Of a DNA stretch of 64,000 nt, positions 1 through 13,300 are shown in pieces. The stretch spans positions 31,005,001 through 31,069,000 of the forward strand of contig NC_072807.1 in NCBI RefSeq assembly GCF_028583425.1, read 5' to 3'. The DNA comes from Eublepharis macularius (lineage: Eukaryota; Chordata; Lepidosauria; Squamata; Eublepharidae). Position 1 is the first letter of the stretch, and each line of letters starts with the position of its first letter. The notes beneath the pieces were generated by a model. It was not told where the DNA came from. It searched no databases and saw only the letters and a program-made list of their open reading frames with translations. Made by a program: the position numbers and the translations under genes.

Positions 1-540
1 GTGGCACCCTGTTGGTGTGAGATTCTTCCTTAAAATAGGCATATATCACTTTTTTTTCTAATCCCATCCGTCATAGTAAATTTGTATATTGACTGGAGAT
101 ACTTTGAAAATTCAATATTAAAATACCGAAAACCTCTGACTTTCTCTGATACATTTAAATGAAAGGGACCACAGAAATAGGGATTTCATTTCCTTGAGAG
201 GCTGCCGTGTATGGTCAGACTGCAGGTCTGCCTAGTGTATGCAAATTTTTTTTTTTACTAATTGCTGTATATGAATAGACTTGATACACTCCAGGTAAGA
301 GCCAGCTATTCAGATCAGCTATTGTTGATTGACTTATAAATTCACTCTCAGCTTTTCCAGATGCACTTGGCAACGACAGGGGAATAAAAGCTGTTTTTGT
401 GCATTATGAAAGTGATCTTGTATAGCAAAATAAATGAGTGATTTTGGTTTTTTTAGCAGAGGAAGGAAAATGCAAGTCTCTTATTTTAGAGAGTGGATGC
501 CAGTCTAAGTAAATGAGCTAAAAGGCATGACCCATATTAT

Positions 541-612
541 CATTTGTTGCTTGATAATATTCAAAGCGGGTTCAGCCATTTGTTGCTTGATAATATTCAA
601 AGCAGGTTCAGC
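541..612 (+). repeat. 36-bp tandem duplication
   Basis: The unit beginning CATTTGTTGCTTGATAATAT at 541-576 is repeated at once at 577-612 with one G-to-A difference. It lies in the intron before the first visible CSNK1G1 exon. A fragment (GCCAGCCAGCGGG) follows. Confidence 0.9.
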
Positions 613-814
613 CAGCCAGCGGGTTTTGCCATGTGCTGCCCCCCCCCATATGTGACTGTTTTTTGCATCTGCCCAGTTGTTTTAACCCAGCCTGTGTTGT
701 TGAAATCCAGCCATTCCACAAATAGCTTTGTGTTTGTGTCTGCCATTGCCAAATCAACAGGCTGTACTAGTTAAATGAGTGATGCCTGTTGGTTGTAGCC
801 GCTACTGTTGAAGT

Positions 815-940
815 AGGACCTAGGAAGACCCAGATTCAAGTCACCACTCTGCCATGAAGCTTGCAGGGTAGTCTTGGGCCAGTTGTGTGCTCTCTGCCTC
901 GCCTACCTCGCAGAGTTTTTGTGAGGACAAAATGAAAGGG
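815..940 (+). repeat. Old tRNA/CORE-type SINE fragment
   Basis: The order CCTAGGAAGACCCAGATTC, CACTCTGCCATGAAGCTTGC, then GTCTTGGGCCAGT and a CTACCTCGCAGAG/TTGTGAGGA segment matches the common amniote SINE body related to MIR and L2 tails. It is diverged and truncated. Confidence 0.6.
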
Positions 941-1170
941 AGGGAGAGCCATGTATGTCCATCCAGAAGGACTTCATCATCATGATCATAATATTATCAT
1001 GTTATAGCTGAATGTTGTCCAGAAATCTCTTTGCTACCCAAGAATGTTTTAATATGATTAAAAGGCCTCCCAAGTATCCTTAAGGTGCCATTGTTTGGAT
1101 TGTATTCTGCTTTTTATTTCTTCCTGAGCTAATTATCTGATGTTGCATCTTCCTAATTTCGTTTTAACAG

Positions 1171-1319
1171 AGGAGTTGGCCACTTACCTTCGCTATGTCA
1201 GACGATTAGACTTCTTTGAGAGGCCAGACTACGATTACCTTCGGACAATCTTCACAGAGTTATTTGACAAGAGAGGATTCATCTTTGATTATGCTTACGA
1301 CTGGGTTGGCAGGCCAATT
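1171..1319 (+). CDS. CSNK1G1: CSNK1G1 exon: end of kinase domain
   Basis: The acceptor TTTTAACAG precedes AG, the last two bases of a split Glu codon. The exon encodes [20 protein letters not shown] and onward to WVGRPI, ending in phase 0 before GTAAGT. Relative to the human protein, as recalled, it carries conservative changes such as Arg for Lys and Asp for Glu. Confidence 0.95.
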
Positions 1320-4300
1320 GTAAGTTGGGGGCAAGGGATCTCTTTGATGTGTTGAGATCACAAGATTACTTCCTTTTAGACTTCCGTTGCAAACTTCAGA
1401 CGTCTTGAGGATCAAGTATTCCAGCGGGGATATGGACATCGAATAATGCTGCTTGGTATCTGTGGCTAGCCTCCCACTGTCAGGATGAGATTCCCCTTTT
1501 ACACACATAAGCATTAAGTCTTTCAAAAGTGGCAAAGCCTTCGGTATTGAAAACTTATTTTCAATAAGCCTTCGACAATACATCGAAAACTTATTTGCTG
1601 TACTCCATCCTATATTCAAAAGAGTTCTGCTGGATCAGACCAGTGGTCCATTTAGACAAGCGCCCGCTTTCTCCCAGCGACGGGTATGTTGCCCGCCCAC
1701 CCTGCAGCTGGTACTCAAAGTTCCGTTGCTTCCGAGCATGGCGACCTCATTCAGCCGTGATGGCTAGTGCCTGCTGATGAAGCTGTCCTCCTAGATTCAT
1801 TCTTTGCCATGTGCTTGGTAAAAAGATAACAATGTGCATTTTGTTGGGCTTCAGCCAAGACTGGCTCTCAAAGCAGCTTATGATGATTCAAATCCATGGC
1901 AAAGATGCAATTTAAAAAACTGGAATACATGGGGCGGTGTGTGGGGTGGGGGTGGCATCACCCCGGCCGCTGATGACAGAGTCGTGTAAATTACTGTGTC
2001 TTAAATGAGGCCAGATCATTCTCCATCTTGATTGATACGACAACGGCGCTCCCCAGTCTCGAGCAGAAAAGTAATCGCTTTCAGTATCTTCCCCCTGAAG
2101 TCATTTAAATGGGAATGCCCTACCATATTCTTATATATGTCCATTACCAGACCAGCTGGCTCAGGCTAGATTTCCGTTTTGGCTGTTTTGCTAAAAATAC
2201 TACAGATCCTTGATATAGGACTTCGACCCTCCATGCCCGAAGATTCGGGGCCTACGTCAATTTGCTCCCTGCCATAAACTGACCTGCTTTGAGCGTTCAA
2301 ACACTGTTGGGGGGAATCTAACCCAGGTGTTGAGTAGTGTTTTCTGTTTTCCAGCCCACTCCTGTGGGACCCATGCATGTAGAGTCGGGGCCATCCGTCA
2401 CCAGAGAGAGCCACATGTTTAGAGAACGAGCATCAATGCAGCCTCAACGAACTCAGGTCAGTTAACCTATAACCTGTTTCAATATATTTCCTCCTTGGAT
2501 CTACCTGGGCCTTTCTGAGGACCCTCCGTTATGCTCCAGGTGCTCTTCTGCAGCCAATGGTCTCTGCTCACGGCAGAATTTTCTGAAGGCCAGGCTTGCA
2601 AAAACAGGTGATGGTATTGCCTCAGTCGACATCCAGTTCTGCCCTGCTGTCTAACGACAACCCAATTGGTCATATTGTAGCTTCTAATAGCAAAAAGATT
2701 TACCAGTCGGAGCAATGGCAGCTTTTGTCAACAGGAGCGAAGCACAGAAGGGAGACGAAAGTATTTCTCTGGTCACGAACCAAACAGTTGCTCGTCCTCT
2801 TACTTTCTGCTCATGTTTGGTATCTTTTAAACAATTCTGGAGCCAAACAGATGTTGGCAGATTTTTTTGTTTAGCCGTCAAGTCTTAATACTGGAAGGGG
2901 CTAGACCACTGCTGCTCATCTTTCCATACTTTTGATACCAGGGCTATGGAGGTTGGTTTTTCCCTTGGATTTCAAATTGGACTACCCTTCATTCCAAATT
3001 TGGGGAGACTCGTTTTTCTTGATCATCTCCCACAACCCTGGCCAAACACCGCATCTTATCCTGCAATATATCCTGGTTAATATTTGCCTCCTGGGTCTCC
3101 CGTTCTCTTTTTGTCCAGTCATGTTTTACGGCTCTGGGATGAGCTCATGTTTTCTGGGCAATGATGATGCTCCCTTGATTTCCATTGAATCCTTTTCATC
3201 CTTCTGAAGGATGATGACAATATTGGCACATGGTTGCGTGGACGCAGCTCTGAGTGGCATAGAGTAGTGGGCACATGTAATACAGTGACAGTTTTTGTCA
3301 AGGCTGTTGCGCCTCCCCTGGCTCATTTATGGCCGTACTGCTGCCAATGCTTTTTCCTGACAACTTCCCAGAAAGATTCCTTACATTTCTCATTTCTCCA
3401 TTGCTGATGTCCTGTAGGTAAAATAAGATTAAGGGGAATTTCTTTATCTTTGCAATGTACGTTACGGTATGTAATGGACTGCGAACCAGGAAATGCTGGT
3501 TCACGCCTTGCCTCTGGCTGGACCTCACTAGGGGGCCTTAGCAATGTCCATTGTTTTTCCACCTCAGCCCTCCCCTTTACAGTATACGAATAACAGTGCT
3601 GATCAACCTTCAAGGGTTAATGTAAAGATTATAGAGATATAATGTACTTGAAGTGCTTGGGATGTTACAGTGGTGAGTTAAATACTCTTGTATTGAAATC
3701 TGTTCTGTTTACCTGTATAGAATTTTTTTTGTAAAGTATGGGAATTGGGGATCACTATCTAGCTTTTTCTCATTTGAGTCAGCGATGAGATCAAATCTGT
3801 TTCGTAGCTGTTTTCAAGCTTCAGTGTGAATGGGTAGACTTGCCAAAATAACCAACCATGTTCAATGCTTTTAAAATGCTTGCTTCCCTTTCCCTGCTCC
3901 CCCACTCTCCAGCTAGCTGATCACATGCCTTTGAAAAGAAAACGTTGCTTTGCTTTGATTCACCTTTACTTTTCCTGCCGTCTTCTGCTCTCTGGCTTAC
4001 AAAATGCTTGTACGCAGACTGCATCGGAACGCCGAGGAGACTGGGAAATCCCACCAGTGCGGCAATCCAATGCTTTGTTCCTGGCAACTCACTTGGCTTC
4101 AGAACGGCACGGGGGATCAGTCCAGGTATCGCCATTTCCTATTCTGCGCAGCTTTTCTGCAGCAATCAGTTACCCCTGCCTAGTCCGCTGATTCACACCT
4201 TCACGATTTGCCCTTTCGCATCTCTTGAACCGAGCGTGTGAGTTTTCTTTGTTTGAAAAACTTGGTTTCCGAAATTGGAAGTCCTGTGCGTGCTCCAGGT

Positions 4301-7300
4301 ATCTCCTGAGGCACAGGTTTCTTTTCCCTTGCTCCGGTGAGGTGGAAGAAATTCAGAATTGGCTTTTTGTTTTGGGAAAGAAGGAAGCAACCACTGGGAA
4401 AAACAGTATTGGTAACCACTGCTTAAGATTATTATGGAGCACTTCAAGGAGAAATCCTGATAACGTTAGGAAAATTGGCTCATTCCATTAGAAATGTATT
4501 GCATTTACCCGACCATTGTTCTTTTAACAGAGAGAACTCTCCACAGTGTCGCTTCAGCATCAGCCCCTCGCAAGTCTACATACTTTACCAGGTCGTTTCT
4601 GGCTCTCTTGTAGCTTTTGTTGGCAGTAATGGGCGTGGAGCTTCCTTGCACTGAGCAACGTGGAGCTGCACATCTCTCACTGCATTAACAGATGTCTTTC
4701 TCATCCTTGGAAGCGGAAGATGTGACTTGTAGCCTCAAAAGTGAGGGCTGCATGTTCTGAGAAGCCCCCAAACTATATATGCGTACACATGTTAAGGCAG
4801 GGATGAGATTACTTCCGTCTTGTCTTCTTCTTCTTCTTTACTATTATATGGTGTTAACATCAATCCATTATCCTTATCATCATCCTTGCAGTCCATCAAA
4901 ACGTTTTACATCTCTAAAGCAAAAAGGCCATGCTTGATCCCGTAATGATTAGGATTTTAAAACTGGGGGAACACCTGCTCCCCCCCCCCATGGGCAATTG
5001 GACACCTTCAGGGGCCAACATGGTTGATCCCTCCCGCCCGTCAGAAAACAAGGGTCAGTTGTGACTGCAGTTCTTCTGCTCTGTCCCCGTTGAAGGTGGT
5101 GAAGAGATGCATAACAAGTGGGAATTAGGAAGATCAGCAGAGCTTCTCCCAGCTCTTCATTGAGTAGCGGAGAAACTCCCCTTCCCTGCTTTGCATTTTG
5201 GCTGCGTGAACTGCAAGAGGAGCCGTGCTGGGTTGGGCCTACTGGCCCTTCTCCGTTTGTTCCATAGAGTACAGCCAGATGCCCCAGAAAGTCTATAAGC
5301 AGGGGCGTGGAGGCCAAAGCCTTCCCCAGATTGGGTGCGCGTGCACAGTGTGGCCTGTTTCCATCTTCTCTGCTCACTGAGAAGATATGGGGGAAGCAGA
5401 AGACAGGGGGGGGGCTTCAGATTCAAAAGCCCCCGACGTCTTCATTCCTGGCTTGCACCAGTGTGCTTATTGCAGCTTGTTGCGTATGGCATTTCAAGTA
5501 TGAGATTTTTAAATAGCTTATTTTTAATACGATTGCGAAACCAAGTAATGCCACGTCCCCCCAGCGCTGTGTGGCTTCTTTATGAGTTTGTTCCGTGACT
5601 GCTTTGCACAGCATTAACATGGGTATCTACACCTGCGAGGGACCACCAAGAGTCCTAGCGCTGTAAGTAAAGCGGGGGAGGAGGGGGAAGTAAGGAGTAA
5701 TTTCCTTTTGCCAAAGAGAACAGGGAATTTTTGCAGAGAAGTTGTAATTTGGGATGAGCAGGGGCTGCAGGCTGTACGGATGGAGAGGAACAGTTGTTTC
5801 CAGACAGTGGGTCAAAACCCCCACTTTTCTGGTCACCCAACAACGTTTTTTGGAAGGATTGTGCACTCTCATGCTGCTTGACAAAACCTGGGCCAACGCT
5901 CAGTGTTAAACGTGAACGTCGTCTTCTTCCTCTGCTTTTCCCCAGGTGATCAGCTCCACCAACGGTGAGTTGAACATTGACGAGCCACCGGGCGTCCCCT
6001 CCAACACCCAAATTGCAGAGCGTGCCGAGGTGGAAGTAGTGGAGGAAGCTAAGTATGTCTGCCGCTCGAGCAAGTTTCCCCTTAAACCGTCTTGTGCGTG
6101 TGTGGAATACGTTTTGTGTTTCCCTGTGTTTGACGCCTACATCCATAACCTGCCCTCCAACCTTCCATTTTTGTTTTTTCATTTTGCATGATAGTCACCG
6201 CAGTTCTGGTGATGTTAGAGCTTCTTTTCACCTGCGATGCCTAGACACATGTGACTTTGGACCCCCAGCATGTATTGCCTAGTAGACAGAACTCTGAAAG
6301 ACTAAAAGGATATGCGAAGTGGCCTGTAGTAGCTCTTCAGTAAAACTTCTCGGCCAGAGAGGTGTCATTTGTCTTTATACACTTATACGTGTATAAGTGG
6401 CTCGGTTTCTGTCTGGGAATATAGTCATCTTTGAGAAGCCAGGATTCCTTGTCCCCTCTCACGTTTTAAAATCTGAAGCTGTGTGTGTGTGCTCTGTAAT
6501 TGAGCCTTGCAGAAATTGCTCTTGGATTATCAGTCAGACTGTAAATAACCTGGAGGGGGTCTTAGAAACGATCACCTGCTTCGTCAGTCGCTTGCTGTGT
6601 GTTAGAAGGTGTGTTCTGATTAGGTGCTGAAGAAGAAGATGGGTGCCTTCGCTCGTTGCTGTCCCTCTCTGTCCTCAAGTGGCCCTCTTCACGATCTGTC
6701 ACCACTTCACAAATCCTGACACGGAGTCTTCTCCCAGGGACCGGTGGTCTTCTCCTTTTTTATATATAGAGAAGCTTGGCACCAGCCTAAGAAATCTTTA
6801 TGGGGAGTGGATTCCACAAAGGTTTTGTGAACTCAGGACATGACAGTTGCCTGTTCTGCTAAACCTGTCCATACTCACAGTACAGCAAGAATTGTGACCC
6901 TGGATCTTCTGTGCTGAAAGTGGCCCCAAACGATCTCTGGCGGCATGTCAGAAAGGCAGGCCACATCCATTCTTTCGAACTGGGCTTTTAGCACAGGCTC
7001 TACATTGCTGTGTTCCTTGGGGGGCCGTCTTTCAAACTGCCTCTGTCTTTATCTGTAAAAGAAAATCTTTATAACCACTTTGAGCTTGAGAGAGGTGGGG
7101 GAAAGAAGAGTTAAACAAATGCATGTGACCTATTTAGCACTTTCCTCGGGCTTAATTTTTGTCCCTCTGCTGGTGGACAGTGTCTTTCTTTAAGCAGAAA
7201 GGAGTAATTTTAGGTGCTTTAGTTAAAAGAATGTTCTCCAGTGTGACTGCTCTCTGTGATTCTTGGGGAAACAGCTTCCAGCAATTGCTGCTCCCATGAG

Positions 7301-10300
7301 CTGGGTGTCAATACTTGTAAGTCTCTCTAGGGAATATCTTCCTAAAACACTCTACAGTGCAGAAAGTTTTTTTTTAAAGCTATAATTGGATCTGATGGCA
7401 CACCCATCAGTGAATCTAAGTTTTGGGTGGTCTTCCTTGTGGCAGGGCCAGATGATCAAAAGAATCAAAGCCGTCCCCAAGGAAAGTTTCCCCTGTGGTG
7501 AATGTATTGCTGGCTTTCAGCCCGAGTTATGCATGCTTACTCTGAATTAATCTCCCTGAACTCAGTGGGTTTTACTCCTCAGCCTCTGTGCAGAGAACTG
7601 AAACATTATTGAGAGTTAACGGCCCTCTCATTCTCTCTCTCCTCTTGAGATGAAACGTCCTAGTTCTGGGAAGAAAGATGGGTTTCTTCCAGGGAGAATG
7701 CACAAGGCATTAATGATCACTGTGTGATAAGCTTAGGTTCTCTTTAGCATAGAAAAGTTTTGGGGTTGCTACTCAGAGCCGTTTGCCTCCTCTGTGCTCG
7801 ATTTCTCCCCTGCCATGGAAACTGGATTTCTAACCTTTGTTTTTTGCAAGCTGAGTATGTGGAGAATGTCCAACCTATCTGAGCTTACATGGCTTCCCTT
7901 CAGGATAGCGTCATTCCTAATAACAAAGCGCAGTTATCTAACAGGGCAATTCTCTGCCGAGACAACGCACCTAACGTTGCATCAGGTTGGGCGGTCAATG
8001 AGTTCGAGGGACTCGGATGCTGAACTTGGCAAAGCTGAGCGATCAGTGCTCAGCTCTTATTTCTAACCGGGACGTTGCCTTCCAGCTGGATTGCTGCCTG
8101 ATTTTTTAGGGGATTGCAGATCAGGGTGGAGCACTTCTTTTGCATGCAGAAGATCCCAGGTTCAGTTCCTGGCAAGATCTTTTGGAAAGCAGATACTGGG
8201 AAAGATCAGAGACCTGGCAGTCAGAATAGATTATACTGAGCTAGATGGAGCAGTGTTTTGAACGGGGATAGGGCACCATCACAAGGCCATGAGTTCCTTT
8301 CTGCCCCTCCAGCTCTCCACCCATGGCTGTAGTTTTTTTAATTGTCTGCTGGGCACAGATTTCCTCCACTTGAGGCGCTCTTGTTCCTTTTGTTTGCCTG
8401 TTTTTTCTTGCCATGTCTGTGTGTCTTCCATATTTATTCCCCCCCCCAAAAAAACTATCTTCTTATTTATTCTACTTTCTGAAGAAGATATGGACAAGTT
8501 CCAGTGGTGAATTTCTTTTTGTCTCCCCCTGTCCTGTAGCCATAATCCATTTTGACCCTCATAACTTACTCTCCTTCCTGCCTAAACTGCTGCTCATTTT
8601 CTCTGCCACCTTTTCTTCCCAGACCTTGTCCTTTGAGCTCAGGCCGCCCTGCCCTCAACTCCCCTCTCCCCTTCCTCGCTGCACCTTTTTTGCTTTTGGA
8701 TTCCTTCTCTGAGGCTTTCAGGCATGTCCGTATCTGTCCTTTTCTCCTTCAATCCTCCTTATGATCATTTGGTTTTCCTTTAGCGTATTCCTTTGCCATC
8801 CTTCACTTCACTTCTTGTTCCACTCTGTTCTGTGTTTCTCCCTGGTCTGGTTGTTGCCAAATCCATTTCAATGAACTGGCCCATGGCAAGGTTTCCAGCC
8901 GTTTCTCCTCAGCATATTTGAGGCTCTTCTGTATATCCTTATCTCTTATTGTGCTTTTAGCGCTGTCAGTTCACTCTCGTGTTCTTCATTTCTTTGCTCC
9001 TGCTGCCTGTTAAAACCTGGCCATGTGCTCCGCCTGCTTCCATTTTGTTCTTGTGGCTTGCCATGTTTTTGTAAACGCTGTTATATTTCCAAATCCATCT
9101 TTTCACCCTGAGTGTCTGTTTCTGACCACTTCCCTTTCTCCAGTTGCCCTCCTGCGTGCCCCGTCCTTGCCTCCTCTTGAGCAACTTAATGAGCGTAATG
9201 CTGCTGATCAGAGGGGAGGGGCCGTGCCTCAGTGGTAGAGCATCTTCTCGGCACACAAAAAGTTCAGTCCCCAGCACCTTCAGTTAAAAGGATCAGGTGG
9301 CAAGTGACGCGAAAGACCCTTAACTAGGGACCCTGAAGCGCGGCTGCCAGTCTGTGTTGGCAATACTGACCCTTGATAGACCAAAGGTCTGACTCAGTAA
9401 TAAGCTTCATATGTGTGTATGTTCCACCTGGCCTCGCTACCACTATGTCCATAACGGGCATGAGATGATGTGGTTTTACTCTGGTTTGAAATGTGTTCTA
9501 TATCCTGTTGTAACCCGCCCTGAGCCCGCCTGTCAGGAGGGCGGGCTAGAAATTGAATAAATAAATAAATATTCCCTCCCTGTCCAACAACTGTAAACGA
9601 GCGGTCACTGAGATGACTCCCTTTTCCTGCCCTCTAGATGCCACAATTCCTGCCTTCTTCTATAGTTCAGAGATCGGTCGCCACTCCTTGATTTTGAAAA
9701 ACGTTTATCCGCTCTTTGCTGGATAATTCCTCTGTAAAAATATGCCCACACTTACTAAGAGGGCATCCTCTCACACTCCATCTCCTTAAATCTTCCCTCT
9801 ATCTCCTTCCAGTATCCCATGGTAGATTTCTCTTTTCTAGCCCTTCAATGTCAGACTATTCATCTCTGCTTTTTCTTCTTCTTTTGGTCCTCATTGCCCC
9901 TTCTCGCCTGCTTAGTCTTCCATTCTTTCCCTGCCCTCTCTACCTGACCGTAAGCCCCTTCCAAGCAGGAAATCTGTTCCTGCTTCCTTCTCACACTAAA
10001 CGCTAAATAACAAAAGGGGTTGTGGTTGCAGCAAGTCTGACCACTCCCAAAGCATGTGTGCCATCGCAAGGGGAGAAAGAACATCTCTTCCTCTGATCAC
10101 AAGTGCTTACCTTCCTTCCAAACTGGGTGTATAAAGGAGAGAGTTTTGATCAGCTGCCACATCCCATGAAAGCTCGAAGGCTTCCCCTTCTCAGCAGCTG
10201 CCTCGAGCATTTCCTTGGCAACCTTTCCAGGTATGTACTCTAATCTGACAGAAACCTCTGCTTTCACAGCCAGTGTCCCATAGAGCATGTTTCCTTCAGC

Positions 10301-13300
10301 GATGAGATGCAGGTGCCCCAGCGTAGTTTTGTCTCAGGCCATCAGGGAAGCCTGGCTTCACTTTTATCTCTGCAACCACGCAACCGCAAGCGTTTCTCCC
10401 AAGCGAGCTATAGGAAATTCAGGCGGGACGAAACATGGCAAGACAGGTGGGCCCTGGTGGGCGGCCACAGATCAGCGCTGCATGTCTGCATGATCCGCCA
10501 TGCCGTGCTTCCCCATCTCACGTCTGAACGGTAAATGGCTCTTCCTTCTTTTTATGTGTTTTTATTTGTCTTTCTTTTTTTTCCTCTTCACATTTCTCTG
10601 TAGCTGCCTGAAAATACTCAACTTGTGGTGAGTCGCTCTCTCTAGTCCACGCAGAAGGGGGAATGAATCAGAGTAGGCCAGGTTAATCCCAGCCAGTGAT
10701 AGGGGGCGGGGCGGGGGGGGCGGTGAACTTTGACAAATAGGTCTTGTTAGGGCAAGAACCCATTCTCACTTTTGGCCCTGAATTTCTTTATCTTTAAAAA
10801 AAAAATACTTCCATTTGTGGAAAACATCTTTGAACGAAGGAAGCTTTTAGAGCTACACCTATCTATGGGGGATGCTCACAATTCAAGACACTTTTTCTTT
10901 TGCCCCCAAAATGTTGACAAAGACGCAGCTCTCATGGAAGCAGTGCACTGGGTGAGAGTTTGGCTGTTCTGTTTCATCCTTTGCCTTACACAGCACTGAG
11001 TATTATTAGCGATGTTGCAGTGACTGTCACAGCTGAGGTAGGAAGGCACTTCCCTTGGTATCAGCACAGCTGAGGAGGGTCCAATTATGTCAACAGGGCT
11101 CTCCTTTCTAGAAAGGGATTCTCTAATGTGTTGCTGTATCTAAGATGCAAATCCATATAATGTAATGGCCTGTTGTTTTGGGGGAGGAGAGTGACAGTTT
11201 TGAAGCCTCTTAACTATGGAGCCAGGGTAGCTAATTTTGGGAGGGGAGGGGGGGCTGGGTCGTCCCTGCTGGTCCTGATGCAGTAAACATTCTACCGCAT
11301 CCTAGCCAGACTGTGCCAATTTTTTTAAAGGGGAGAAAAAAAGCCAGTTCCATCCTCTGTGGGTGGGTGGGTGGGTGGGAGGGGACGTAACCCTTTTACA
11401 CAAAACCTAACATGAACAGAGGGCACCTTGCAGATAGGGCTATCGCATTCCTACAGATGATTCAATGAATCCATTTTTTTTAAATGGAGAGCCATGTATG
11501 TTTGTGTAAGAGGGAGACCTTTGGAAGAACTGGAATTTCAGAACAGAAGACCGGCTTAGTCTGTTGCCTTTGGTCCTGGCCTCAACCCAACAGCAGTCGT
11601 AGTTCTGGTTTCTGGTCTTCCTGTCACAAGGCGCTGCTGTCATGTGACTTCTCGTCTTTTTGCAGCACTGCAGGCCTAGGTATGAAAAGACTGAAGACCA
11701 CAGGTTTAGGCCGCCATCTTGTAACATTGTCCAGTGCCTCAAAAGGCTTTCCCTTTTCTTTCTGAAAGAGAGAAAACAAAATTGGCTTTAAAGTTACATT
11801 TGCCAGCCAGTTTTTAAATATCTGTGAGATGGGCTGTGGACCTCTGAATATTAACAAATCTAAAAGTTATTTTATAGGTTTGGTCCACCCCCATTATACC
11901 ACCTTCAACCCCTTATACCCCAAAGGTTCCTTGGCAGATATTTCAAACTCCCCTCCCACTCACGTACTTAAGATATTTTTGGCAGGGTTTTTTCTACAAC
12001 ATGTTACAGTCTCCAACTGAGATTTCCCTTGAGGATGAATTCTTTTTGCTATTATGAAGCTCCGTTGGCTTTTGAATACTTATCAACAGAGTGACATTTT
12101 CAGCTTAATCAAATTAATTTTATAAACATTAGTTTTCTGCAGTCTGTTGACCATTTTGTGGCACCCAGTGTCATTGCCTGTCCAACGCTGTGCACATGTG
12201 TGTATTTGTAAATAGGCCTATAATTTATTTGGGTACTTGGTCCTTGATCATAATAGGTACATCAATTCCAAGCTTCCATTGGGGTACAAGGTCACATTCG
12301 TGACCTTTTATCTGGCCAGGACGAGCTGTCTTCATAGCCCTGTGCCTTGTTCATTGATATGAACTCCAGGCAGTTGACTGGCATTTTATGGAAGCAGTTG
12401 GTAAAGCATAGTGGTTAAGTGGTGGGACTCTGAGTCAGCACTCTGCTGGTTCGACTCCCACGATTGCCATGAACTCTGCGGGTGGCCTTGGGAAAGCCAT
12501 TCCTCTCAGCCCAGCTCCCCAGCTGGATTGTGGGGATAATAATAACACTGACTTTGTTCACCACTTTGAGTGTGGCACTAATCTGTCCAGAAGGGCAATA
12601 TATAAGCACACTGTTATTATTATTAAAGAAGAGCGGTATATAAGCACAGTCATTGTTACTATTATAAGTGGTCGGGCTGCAAATCAGCACGCTGCTGGTT
12701 TGACTTCCACAATAGCCATGAGCTCTGCAGGTGGCCTTTGGGTCAGCTGCTTCTCTCAGCACCAGCTCCCCAGCTGTATTGTGGGGATAATAGCAACACT
12801 GACTTTGTTCACCGCTCTGAGTGTGGCACTAATCTGTCCAGAAGGGCAATATATGAGCACACTGGTATTATTATATTCATGCAGAAGGGCCCACTAAAGG
12901 ATCAAATAGTAGGCAATAGGAAAGATCTGCACTGGAGACCATGGAGAGCTGCTGCCAGTTGGAATAGACAGCACTGACCCTGGTCTGACTCTGTATACAG
13001 CAGCTTCATGTGAACCCCATTTTTTTAAAAAGCAGGAAAGCCAGAATACTCTAAATGGTTATACGGCAAAGTAGTAAAGGTATTGCTGTATGGTGTACTC
13101 TCAAGATAACCACTTCTTAATACACTGTTCAAGACAGGGCTGACCAGCAAGATTACCATTTTGTCACGAGAGGGAGATAGTTACCTTGCAGTGACCCTCT
13201 GACCCTAAAAAAGCACGGCAACAGGATTTGCCGTTAGTCAGCTTGCACCAGAGTCCACCTCTAACAGCGCTGCCACAAAACTTGTTGTGCGCAGAGGGGA

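Larger units (their letters stand above)
8290..10015 (+). repeat. Probable L2-type LINE 3' region, interrupted by SINEs
   Basis: A strongly pyrimidine-rich tract at 8290-9205 resumes at about 9575-10015. It ends in GACCGTAAGCCCCTTCCAAG, a CAGGAAATCTGTTCC segment and AAACGCTAAATAA, which matches the order of L2 3' ends (TGTAAGCTCCTTGAGGGCAG ... CTCAATAAAT). SINE sequence occupies the middle. No reverse transcriptase frame remains, so the family call rests on the last 60 bases and the composition. Confidence 0.45.

Noticed and set aside
3206-3256. Possible C/D box snoRNA (GATGATGA followed by CTGAG)
   Set aside because: The span is too short, there is no terminal stem and no second pair of boxes. 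Such words are expected by chance.
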